Position numbers and translations under genes: made by a program. The notes under the pieces are model-generated. The model was not told the DNA's origin. It did not search any database and was given only the letters and a program-made list of their open reading frames with translations. A stretch of 9,564 nucleotides of DNA from an uncultured Oscillospiraceae bacterium (lineage in GTDB: Bacteria; Bacillota; Clostridia; Oscillospirales; Acutalibacteraceae): NCBI GenBank assembly GCA_900543525.1, contig UQRS01000081.1, positions 1 through 9,564 on the forward strand, given 5' to 3'. Of this stretch, positions 1-7,664 are shown in pieces. Position 1 is the stretch's first letter. Each line of letters begins with the position of its first letter.

Positions 1-4
1 TAAG

Positions 5-81
5 CCTTTGCGCTCATGCCGCGCGGGCACCCCTTTTCTGTACGGACAGAAAAGGGGTGCCCCGCGGCATGAGCGCAAAGG
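5..81. repeat. Long near-perfect inverted repeat (36-37 bp arms)
   Basis: The arms at 5-41 and 46-81 are complementary over their whole length except for one extra base in the left arm, and they enclose a 4-base loop (ACGG, 42-45). On the plus strand the hairpin is followed by TTCGTTTTT, so it could terminate a plus-strand gene lying left of the window. The minus-strand continuation is cut off by the window edge, so bidirectional use cannot be judged. The stem is much longer than a usual intrinsic terminator, so a dispersed palindromic intergenic repeat is an alternative. Confidence 0.8.
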
Positions 82-118
82 TTCGTTTTTGCTACGTCTA
101 TAATAATAATCCGCACAT

Positions 119-143
119 AAAAAAATAAGGGGATATAATCCCC
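119..143 (-). terminator. Second intrinsic terminator downstream of sigF
   Basis: On the minus strand GGGGAT (143-138), a 3-base loop and ATCCCC (134-129) form a 6-bp hairpin followed directly by TTATTTTTTT (128-119). A run of A residues upstream (151-160 region) could extend the stem. It lies about 70 bases past the sigF stop codon and would back up the terminator at 181-234. Confidence 0.65.
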
Positions 144-180
144 ATACCCCAATTTTTTTAAGTTTACATAACAACAGATT

Positions 181-234
181 AGAACAAAAACCACGGCGCA
201 TACCGCAACCCCTCACCCTTGCAGTATGCGCCGT
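181..234 (-). terminator. spoIIA operon terminator overlapping the sigF stop codon
   Basis: On the minus strand the arms at 234-219 and 208-193 form a 16-bp stem with a single mismatch and a 10-base loop, followed by GGTTTTTGTTCT (192-181). The 5' arm is the last codons of sigF (R-R-I-L-Q) and the TGA stop at 215-213 lies in the loop. It has the normal form of a Rho-independent terminator; the unusual point is that it is built into the end of the reading frame. Confidence 0.85.
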
Positions 235-875
235 AATTCTTTGAAAATCCTCTTCTCCCGCCGCGAGACCTGCACCTGCGTCATGCCGAGCAGGGCGGCC
301 GTCTCGCTTTGGGTTTTCCCCGCATAGTACCGGCAGCGGATCAGCATGGCGTCGGCCGCCGACAGCTTTCCAAGTGCGTCCCGCAAAGCGAGGCTTTCGG
401 TCAGCGCGCCGATCTCATCCTTTCCGGAGACCGGCAGCTCATGCTCCCCCTCCTCATCGCAGAAGGCCAGCGACTGTACCGGCTGCGCGGCGCAGAGGGC
501 TTCGCCGACCTCCTCCGCCGTGACCGAAAACTCGGCCGCCAGCTCCGACAGGGTCGGTTCCCTGCCGCTTGCCTTGATCCACTCCTCCCGCCGGCGGGAG
601 GCCTTGTACGACAGCTCCTTCAGGCTGCGCGACAGCTTGACGCTGCCCCCGTCCCGGAAGAGACGCTTGATCTCCCCCAGAATCACCGGCACCGCATAGG
701 TCGAAAATTGCAGGCCGCGGTCGGGGTCAAAGCCTCTCACCGCCTTGACCAGCCCCATGCAGCCGCTCTGGTAGAGGTCGTCGTACTCGACGCCTCTGCC
801 CGCGAAACGGCGGCAGCAGGCGTGCACCAGCCCGGTGTTTTCACAGACCAGCCTGTCCGTCGCCTGCTCAACCAT
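213..875 (-). CDS. sigF: RNA polymerase sporulation sigma factor SigF (SpoIIAC)
   Basis: This is the forespore-specific sigma factor of early sporulation, held inactive by SpoIIAB until the SpoIIAA switch releases it. The 220-aa protein carries sigma region 2 with the SigF/SigG signature STYAVPVILGEI (residues 58-69) and RLFRDGG (71-77), region 3 (SRSLKEL, about 82-88, through about residue 130), and a region 4 helix-turn-helix at about 188-208 (TQSETAALLGMTQVQVSR). The start is ATG at 875, overlapping the end of spoIIAB by 8 bases. There is no good Shine-Dalgarno, so translational coupling is likely. An in-frame TGA lies 12 codons upstream with no ATG, GTG or TTG between, so this is the only start. 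From memory B. subtilis SigF is about 255 aa; the missing part is roughly the first 30 residues (region 1.2). SigG is excluded by the operon context. Confidence 0.96.
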   Translation of the reverse strand: MVEQATDRLVCENTGLVHACCRRFAGRGVEYDDLYQSGCMGLVKAVRGFDPDRGLQFSTYAVPVILGEIKRLFRDGGSVKLSRSLKELSYKASRRREEWIKASGREPTLSELAAEFSVTAEEVGEALCAAQPVQSLAFCDEEGEHELPVSGKDEIGALTESLALRDALGKLSAADAMLIRCRYYAGKTQSETAALLGMTQVQVSRREKRIFKELRRILQG

Positions 876-1308
876 TGGCGGGAATCCGGAAGCTGATGGC
901 CTTGGTCATGGTCACCGTGGTGCCCTTCCCGACCGCCGAGCGCACCTTCACCTTGTCCATAAAGCTCTGCATGACCGCAAAGCCGAGGCCTGCCCGTTCT
1001 CCGCCGGCGGTCGTGAAAAGCGGCTCCATGGCCTTTTCGACATCCTCGATCCCGCGGCCTTTATCCCGGATCGAGATTTTAATATGCCGGTTTTTCAAAA
1101 TCTGCACGGTTATGTAGATTTTGCCGATGTCGTCGCGATAGCCGTGCACGATCGAGTTGGTTACCGCCTCCGACACAGCGGTCTTGATGTCGCTGATCTC
1201 CTCCACCGTCGGGTCGAGCTGGGCGACAAAGGCGGCCACCGCGACTCTGGCGAAGCTTTCGTTGGACGAGTGGGAATCAATCGTCATCCGCATCTGATTT
1301 TCACACAT
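868..1308 (-). CDS. spoIIAB: Anti-sigma-F factor and serine kinase SpoIIAB
   Basis: SpoIIAB binds and inhibits sigma-F, and phosphorylates SpoIIAA using ATP. The 146-aa protein is a GHKL-fold kinase of normal length. The N-box SEAVTNSIVHGY is at about residues 46-57, with Glu47 as the likely general base and Asn51 for Mg2+. The G1 box DKGRGIED is near the middle, and the ATP-lid/G2 region GERAGLGFAVM follows PLFTT. NESFARVAVAAF (about 16-27) includes Arg21, at the position of the Arg20 of B. subtilis that contacts its partners. The start at 1308 is chosen because a GGGGAGGT Shine-Dalgarno sits 7 bases upstream, inside the last codons of spoIIAA. The 3' end overlaps sigF by 8 bases, matching the need for balanced SpoIIAB and SigF synthesis. 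Confidence 0.97.
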   Translation of the reverse strand: MCENQMRMTIDSHSSNESFARVAVAAFVAQLDPTVEEISDIKTAVSEAVTNSIVHGYRDDIGKIYITVQILKNRHIKISIRDKGRGIEDVEKAMEPLFTTAGGERAGLGFAVMQSFMDKVKVRSAVGKGTTVTMTKAISFRIPANG

Positions 1309-1313
1309 TCTGC

Positions 1314-1634
1314 TTACCTCCCCTTGTCGATTTTGGCCAGCCGCTCCAGTCCGGCAAGGTGCATCACCTTGTAGATGGAGGGCGAAGTGTTGGTGATATG
1401 CAACTCACATGGGTGAGGCAGCTCCTTAAGCTTGCGGTAGCGCCCCATCACCAGTCCGATGCCCGAGCTGTCCATGAATGTGACGTCCCGGAAGTCGAGG
1501 ATGAGAACCTCCGGCAATTCGGCGTCGATGGCGGCGTCGGCCTCCTCCCGGATGGCGGCGGCTGTGTGATGGTCAATTTCCCCGTCCAGCAGCACGCGCA
1601 TGACGGTATCCTTAACCTCAATGTTGACAGGCAT
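1314..1634 (-). CDS. spoIIAA: Anti-sigma-F factor antagonist SpoIIAA
   Basis: SpoIIAA is the STAS-domain anti-anti-sigma factor: dephosphorylated SpoIIAA binds SpoIIAB and frees sigma-F. The 106-aa protein shows LLDGEIDHHTA (about 15-25) and the phosphorylation loop FMDSSGIGLVMGRY (about 53-66). Ser56 corresponds to Ser58 of B. subtilis SpoIIAA, the residue phosphorylated by SpoIIAB and dephosphorylated by SpoIIE. The reading frame is open upstream to 1703, but those 23 residues (basic, not STAS-like) include the ribosome binding site AGGAGG at 1652-1647, so the ATG at 1634, 12 bases beyond that site, is the start. It is the first gene of the spoIIAA-spoIIAB-sigF operon; the gap to spoIIAB is 5 bases. 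Confidence 0.96.
   Translation of the reverse strand: MPVNIEVKDTVMRVLLDGEIDHHTAAAIREEADAAIDAELPEVLILDFRDVTFMDSSGIGLVMGRYRKLKELPHPCELHITNTSPSIYKVMHLAGLERLAKIDKGR
1316..1323 (-). promoter_or_regulatory. spoIIAB ribosome binding site inside the spoIIAA 3' end
   Basis: GGGGAGGT on the minus strand lies 7 bases before the spoIIAB ATG and overlaps the last spoIIAA codons and stop (TAA, 1316-1314). It fixes the spoIIAB start and suggests reinitiation by ribosomes that finish spoIIAA. Confidence 0.85.
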
Positions 1635-1646
1635 AGCGTTTTTAAA

Positions 1647-1652
1647 CCTCCT
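1647..1652 (-). promoter_or_regulatory. spoIIAA ribosome binding site
   Basis: AGGAGG on the minus strand ends 12 bases before the ATG at 1634. It decides between that start and the longer in-frame ATG at 1703. The 12-base spacing is a little long but workable. Confidence 0.85.
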
Positions 1653-1701
1653 ATATTTTATTTTGCGAAGAGGCTTTCCCTCTCCCACACCATATTTTTC
1701 C

Positions 1702-1737
1702 AAAAAGAAAATCCCTTATTCATAAGAATAAGGGATT
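1702..1737 (-). terminator. valS-folC operon terminator
   Basis: On the minus strand AATCCCTTATTC (1737-1726), a 4-base loop (TTAT) and GAATAAGGGATT (1721-1710) form a perfect 12-bp stem followed by TTCTTTTT (1709-1702). It lies 33 bases past the folC stop codon and separates valS-folC from spoIIA. Confidence 0.88.
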
Positions 1738-1770
1738 CATTCTGAAAATTTGCTCGAAGTGTGGCAATCG

Positions 1771-3054
1771 CTAACTTCTATTTTTAAAATATTCGCTCAG
1801 CTTTTGTCGAATACCGCCGGCGAGGTAAAAAGAGCCGCAAATTACAATCGGCCCTCCGGCAGATTTGTCCACCGCCAGCTCCAGCGCCGCCGTATAATCG
1901 GCCGCCGTGCAGACGTCGGCGCAGTAGAAGCCGGCCGCTTTCTCCAGCGCCTCCCCGGAGAGGGAACGGTCGTACCCTTCTACCGTAACGGTGATGATGG
2001 ACTTGCAAAGCGGGCCGAGCAGCTCCATCGCGCGGTCATAGTTTTTGTCCGCCATCATGCCGGCGATCGCCGTCCACGCCCCGGCCTGCGGCTCCATCAC
2101 GCGGCAGAGCGCCTTCATCCCATCGGGATTGTGCGCGCCGTCCAGCAGCACCAGCGGCCGACGGGAGACCACCTCCAGCCGCGCCGGAAGATTGGCCTTG
2201 CGAAGGCCGGCGGCCAGCGCCCCCTGCGGCAGCGGAATCTTGGCCGAGGCGAGCGCCTCAATCGCGGTGATGGCGTTGCAGATCTGATGCCGCCCGATCA
2301 GGGAGAGGCTGTACTCCTCCCCCCGGAAGGCAAAGCGGCTGCCCGTAAGGTCGGAGGAAAGAACCTCGACCTGTCCGGCGTCGCAGAGGGTGAAGGAGCA
2401 GTCCTGCTCCATCGCGCAGTCCGAAATCAGCTTTTGCACCTCCGCATGAATCTGCGGCGCGGCAACCACCGGGCAGCCCGGCTTGATGATGCCGCATTTT
2501 TCACGCGCAATCTCCCCCACCGTGTCGCCGAGGATGTCGGTGTGATCCATAGCGATGTTGGTGATGACAGAGACCAGCGGACTCTTCACGACATTGGTGG
2601 AGTCTAGACGGCCGCCCAGCCCCGTCTCCAGCACGACATAGTCACAGTGCTGCTCGGCAAAATAGTGGAAGGCCAGCGCCGTAATAAACTCAAACTCGGT
2701 GGGGCCGAGGCCGGCGGCCGCCTTCTCCTCCGCGATCGGGCGGAGAATGGCGGTGATGCGGGCGACCTCCTCCTCCGGGATGAAGCTGCCGTTTATCTGA
2801 ATCCGCTCCCGGAAATCCACCACATAGGGCGAGGTAAAAAGCCCGACGCGATACCCGGCCTCCTGCAAAACCGAAGCCAGCATGGCGCAGGTCGAGCCTT
2901 TGCCGTTGGTACCGGCGACATGCAGAATTTTCAGCTCCTCCTGCGGGTCGCCGTCGGAGGAAAGCAGCGCCTCCATCCGCTCGAGTCCGGGACGGATGCC
3001 GAACCGCAGCAGGCCGTGAATATAGGACAGCGCATCGGTGTATTCCATATGCAT
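1771..3054 (-). CDS. folC: Folylpolyglutamate synthase / dihydrofolate synthase FolC
   Basis: A cytoplasmic Mur-ligase-family enzyme that adds glutamate to tetrahydrofolates in ATP-dependent steps and in many bacteria also makes dihydrofolate from dihydropteroate. The 427-aa protein has the P-loop GTNGKGS at residues 48-54, the FolC signature FTSPYVVDFRERI shortly after, VLETGLGGRLDSTN, ITNIAMDHTDILG, GRHQICNA (start of the middle/C-terminal domain) and DGAHNPDG at 305-312. All are hallmarks of the family and length is normal. The start is ATG at 3054, with GGGAG (3068-3064) 9 bases upstream; a second ATG two codons later (3048) would be too far from it. The frame stays open far upstream into valS, but that sequence is out of frame with valS and not FolC-like. 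It lies 88 bases after valS, a known Firmicutes gene pair, and is probably co-transcribed with it. Confidence 0.96.
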   Translation of the reverse strand: MHMEYTDALSYIHGLLRFGIRPGLERMEALLSSDGDPQEELKILHVAGTNGKGSTCAMLASVLQEAGYRVGLFTSPYVVDFRERIQINGSFIPEEEVARITAILRPIAEEKAAAGLGPTEFEFITALAFHYFAEQHCDYVVLETGLGGRLDSTNVVKSPLVSVITNIAMDHTDILGDTVGEIAREKCGIIKPGCPVVAAPQIHAEVQKLISDCAMEQDCSFTLCDAGQVEVLSSDLTGSRFAFRGEEYSLSLIGRHQICNAITAIEALASAKIPLPQGALAAGLRKANLPARLEVVSRRPLVLLDGAHNPDGMKALCRVMEPQAGAWTAIAGMMADKNYDRAMELLGPLCKSIITVTVEGYDRSLSGEALEKAAGFYCADVCTAADYTAALELAVDKSAGGPIVICGSFYLAGGIRQKLSEYFKNRS

Positions 3055-3090
3055 ATTCAAATTCTCCCACAAAAGCGAAGTGCGGCGGCC

Positions 3091-3108
3091 GAGCGTATAA
3101 AAACGCTC
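3091..3108 (-). other. Hairpin in the valS-folC spacer
   Basis: On the minus strand GAGCGT (3108-3103), loop TTTTAT, and ACGCTC (3096-3091) form a 6-bp hairpin. It is not followed by a U-tract, so it is not a terminator. It lies about 36 bases before folC and could affect mRNA stability or folC translation; no function is demonstrated by sequence. Confidence 0.45.
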
Positions 3109-3142
3109 AGCCCCACACCTCAGCCATTTTTCAGTTCCTGCT

Positions 3143-5767
<2,625 letters not shown>

Positions 5768-5777
5768 AAAGCTGATT

Positions 5778-5784
5778 CCTCCCC
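5778..5784 (-). promoter_or_regulatory. valS ribosome binding site
   Basis: GGGGAGG on the minus strand, 10 bases before the ATG at 5767. It selects this start over the in-frame ATG at 5833. Confidence 0.85.
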
Positions 5785-5787
5785 TAT

Positions 5788-5821
5788 CCGACCCGTGTAT
5801 ATTACAAAGCAGGCGGGTCGG
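5788..5821 (-). promoter_or_regulatory. Hairpin in the valS leader beside the ribosome binding site
   Basis: On the minus strand CCGACCCG (5821-5814) and CGGGTCGG (5795-5788) are perfectly complementary over 8 bp. Within the 18-base loop TGTA and TACA can stack a further 4-bp hairpin next to the 3' arm. The 3' arm ends 3 bases before the Shine-Dalgarno, a position where it could modulate translation initiation. There is no U-tract, so it is not a terminator. Regulatory function is inferred. Confidence 0.6.
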
Positions 5822-5879
5822 TTCACGAAACAAAATTCAAATCAAAGCATAATTCTGCATTTTGTTTTTAATAAGAACC

Positions 5880-5908
5880 ATAATAATGCACAAGCGGCGT
5901 TTTGTCAA
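5880..5908 (-). promoter_or_regulatory. Sigma-A-type promoter of valS-folC
   Basis: On the minus strand the -35 box TTGACA (5908-5903) is a perfect consensus, followed by a 17-base spacer and a -10 box TATTAT (5885-5880). Transcription should begin near 5873, giving a valS leader of about 106 nt. No T-box consensus (AGGGUGG...CCGCG type) is seen in that leader. Confidence 0.82.
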
Positions 5909-6001
5909 ATCATTACCGAAAATTTCCATGGTTATCGAAAAAATGTCGGCACATAATACTTTTGCCGGGAGATAAATTGGCTTGCGTTTGTATCCTCCGG
6001 C

Positions 6002-6051
6002 CGCCGTCTGCAAAACTGTCTTTTTGGAAGATGTTCTGCAGGCGGCGTTTT
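6002..6051 (+). terminator. Terminator-like hairpin on the plus strand
   Basis: CGCCGTCTGCA (6002-6012) and TGCAGGCGGCG (6037-6047) pair over 11 bp with one G-U wobble, and on the plus strand are followed by TTTTATTT. The loop is 24 bases, large for a terminator. No plus-strand gene precedes it, since valS runs the other way, so it would have to end an antisense or small RNA. On the minus strand the hairpin lacks a trailing U-tract. Confidence 0.45.
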
Positions 6052-6064
6052 ATTTGCAGACAAT

Positions 6065-6104
6065 CGGCAGAAAACGGCAGAAAACGGCAGAAAACGGCAG
6101 AAAA
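6065..6104. repeat. Four exact tandem copies of a 10-bp unit with phased A-tracts
   Basis: CGGCAGAAAA is repeated four times without change, starting at 6065, 6075, 6085 and 6095. The AAAA tracts recur every 10 bp, about one helical turn, the arrangement known to produce intrinsic DNA curvature. The array lies about 157 bp upstream of the valS -35 box. It may be a slippage-prone variable repeat or a curved-DNA element; nothing in the sequence decides this. Confidence 0.9.
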
Positions 6105-6194
6105 CAAATTCTCCGCCAAAAAAGCAAGGTCTCAGCCGTATGCGATCCCACAGCCTCTTTCAAGGCGGAGGCCGTGCGGCGAGCCTCTCCTTTC

Positions 6195-6246
6195 AAATAA
6201 AAGCGTCCGCGCTCGAACACCGCCAAAGGCAGTCCGGTGCGCGGAC
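6195..6246 (-). terminator. Distal terminator of the acyltransferase unit
   Basis: On the minus strand GTCCGCGC (6246-6239) and GCGCGGAC (6212-6205) pair over 8 bp; inside, CACCG and CGGTG can add a second 5-bp stem. GCTTTTATTTG follows (6204-6194). This is consistent with an intrinsic terminator about 40 bases past the DHHW gene stop, with a branched rather than simple stem. Confidence 0.6.
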
Positions 6247-6252
6247 AGATTT

Positions 6253-6282
6253 AAAAAAGCATAAAGGAGGCGTTTTTCCTCC
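6253..6282 (-). terminator. Proximal weak terminator of the acyltransferase unit
   Basis: On the minus strand GGAGG (6282-6278), a 7-base loop and CCTCC (6270-6266) form a 5-bp stem followed by TTTATGCTTTTTT (6265-6253). It begins only 5 bases past the stop codon of the DHHW gene. The short stem makes it weaker than the hairpin at 6195-6246. Confidence 0.5.
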
Positions 6283-6287
6283 CCCGC

Positions 6288-7646
6288 TCACTGACAGAGG
6301 GCGGCCAGATAGCTCATCAGGCTTTTATTCCTCGTAGCGGAGATGTTGTTGATGAACAGCACATCCTGCGCCCCGACCTCCCGCGCCAGGGCGGGAACGC
6401 CGCCGCTTTTCACCTTGTGATAATAGCGGTAGTCGACGACATAAATATTCTGATAATTCGGGACGAGGAAGGGCACAAAGGCGTTGCCGAACGACTCCTT
6501 CACCACGATGCAGGTCGACCCGTCGGTCAGGTTGGGGTTGTGAATCACCGAGTAGGGGTTATCCCCTCCGATGAACGCGATAAATTTGCTGGAGTTGTCA
6601 AAGTCGGTCGCGTCGGCCACCAGCTCGGCATTATACTCCACCCCGCCGGCCGTGGTGATGGTGATATCGTTGGTATCGGCCGGAGTATAGGTGTACACCG
6701 TGTCGGGATTGGCCGAGAGACTGGCGTTCTTCCCCGACTCGGAGTAGAAGGAGCCGAGATAGCCGGGATAGGACGCCTCTGTAAAGGCGGACAGCTCGGC
6801 CGGCGTGATGCCCCGGACTCCGGCGAAGGCGCGGTAGCTGTAGTAAGCGCCGAGCGCCGTCCAGTGATGGTCGGTGCGGAAATAGAGATACTCGTCGCTG
6901 TGGGATTTCAGCGCGCTGTAGGCATCCACCGTCTTTACCCCCTCCCGCATGGAGGAGTACATATATTCAATAGCCTTCTTCTGATCAGAAGTGTTGATGG
7001 TTTTCCTAAAAGACTCCGGCAGGCGGATGTCCATGCTCAGCGGAATCACCATGTCGTAAACTGTAGCCGTCCCCTGAAGAGAGGCTGCACAGCTGTTGAT
7101 CGCGGTTATATATGTATCGGCGACCGACTGCACAAAATTATAATATTCATAGGCGCTGTCCCCCACAATCAGCAGGGCGCTGAGGCTTTGGGTCGGCACG
7201 CCGTCCAGATCAAGCTCCTCCGGCTCAGAGGAGGACGGAGCGTCCGAGCTGGCGTCACCCGGCGCGGCAGGCTGCTCGCTCATCGGCGCGTCAGGAATAT
7301 CCTCTCCCTGCGTGACCTCCCCGTGTATCTGCGCCGTAGAAAAGCCGTAGAGATTCTGCATCCGCCCATTCAGGGAGATCAGCCCCTCCCTGAACGGGAA
7401 GGTATCGGCGAACCAGGTGTTGATTCCGTCAAAAAAGCTGCCGTCAAAAAGACTCGCGAAGGAAAAGGAGGGAAAGCGGGTCAGCTCGCGCTTCTCGCTC
7501 TCCGAATAGCTGGGCCGCAGCGGAATCAACCAGGACAAAAATGCAAAAACGTACAGTGAGAAGAAGAAGGCCAGAATCTGCACGCCGGCATACGGCCTTT
7601 GCTTCCGACGGCTTTTGGTGCGGGTATCAGATGTAGTTTGCGGCAT
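6288..7646 (-). CDS. DHHW-family protein, AlgX/AlgJ-like polysaccharide O-acetylation partner
   Basis: Members of this family are membrane-anchored, SGNH-hydrolase-like proteins that work outside the membrane with an MBOAT acyltransferase to move acetyl groups onto a polysaccharide. The 452-aa protein starts with a basic segment (KSRRKQR, 11-17) and one hydrophobic anchor (about 21-43) with no clear cleavage site. A linker rich in Asp, Glu, Pro, Ser and Ala follows at about 113-152. The family motif TDHHWT includes Asp259-His260-His261-Trp262, and KESFGNAFVPFL includes Ser385. By analogy with AlgX, where Asp/His precede Ser, these probably form the catalytic triad. GDSAYEYY at 162-169 also resembles an SGNH block and its role is uncertain. 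The start at 7646 has GGAAGGAG 9 bases upstream; an out-of-frame ATG lies 7 bases before it. It follows the MBOAT gene by 18 bases. The polysaccharide acted on is not known. Confidence 0.88.
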   Translation of the reverse strand: MPQTTSDTRTKSRRKQRPYAGVQILAFFFSLYVFAFLSWLIPLRPSYSESEKRELTRFPSFSFASLFDGSFFDGINTWFADTFPFREGLISLNGRMQNLYGFSTAQIHGEVTQGEDIPDAPMSEQPAAPGDASSDAPSSSEPEELDLDGVPTQSLSALLIVGDSAYEYYNFVQSVADTYITAINSCAASLQGTATVYDMVIPLSMDIRLPESFRKTINTSDQKKAIEYMYSSMREGVKTVDAYSALKSHSDEYLYFRTDHHWTALGAYYSYRAFAGVRGITPAELSAFTEASYPGYLGSFYSESGKNASLSANPDTVYTYTPADTNDITITTAGGVEYNAELVADATDFDNSSKFIAFIGGDNPYSVIHNPNLTDGSTCIVVKESFGNAFVPFLVPNYQNIYVVDYRYYHKVKSGGVPALAREVGAQDVLFINNISATRNKSLMSYLAALCQ

Positions 7647-7655
7647 GTGGCATTT

Positions 7656-7663
7656 CTCCTTCC
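7656..7663 (-). promoter_or_regulatory. Ribosome binding site of the DHHW gene
   Basis: GGAAGGAG on the minus strand, 9 bases before the ATG at 7646, begins just past the MBOAT stop codon (7667-7665). It selects 7646 over an out-of-frame ATG only 2 bases from the Shine-Dalgarno. Confidence 0.8.
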
Positions 7664-7664
7664 T

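Larger units (their letters stand above)
5909..6287. other. Non-coding spacer between valS promoter and DHHW gene
   Basis: I see no credible protein gene in these 379 bases. Open frames here lack ribosome binding sites and have low-complexity or basic compositions caused by the 10-bp repeat. The stretch contains a plus-strand terminator-like hairpin (6002-6051), a four-copy 10-bp repeat (6065-6104), alternating GCCTC/GAGGC/GCCTC segments at 6153, 6168 and 6183 that could form mutually exclusive small hairpins, and two minus-strand terminator hairpins (6195-6246 and 6253-6282). Confidence 0.7.

Noticed and set aside
1653..1700. A sigma-H-like promoter, AGAGGGAAA with ATAAAAT 13 bases later, before spoIIAA
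   Set aside because: The -10 element would end 3 bases before the Shine-Dalgarno, so the transcript would begin at or after the ribosome binding site. The alternative TTTGGAAAA / AGGGAAA pair has a 14-base spacer and too many mismatches.
1635..1703. N-terminal extension of SpoIIAA from the ATG at 1703
   Set aside because: The extension contains the AGGAGG ribosome binding site, begins at the folC terminator U-tract and is not part of the STAS domain.
5768..6287. T-box riboswitch for valS
   Set aside because: I looked for the conserved T-box core and a terminator/antiterminator pair on the minus strand and found neither.
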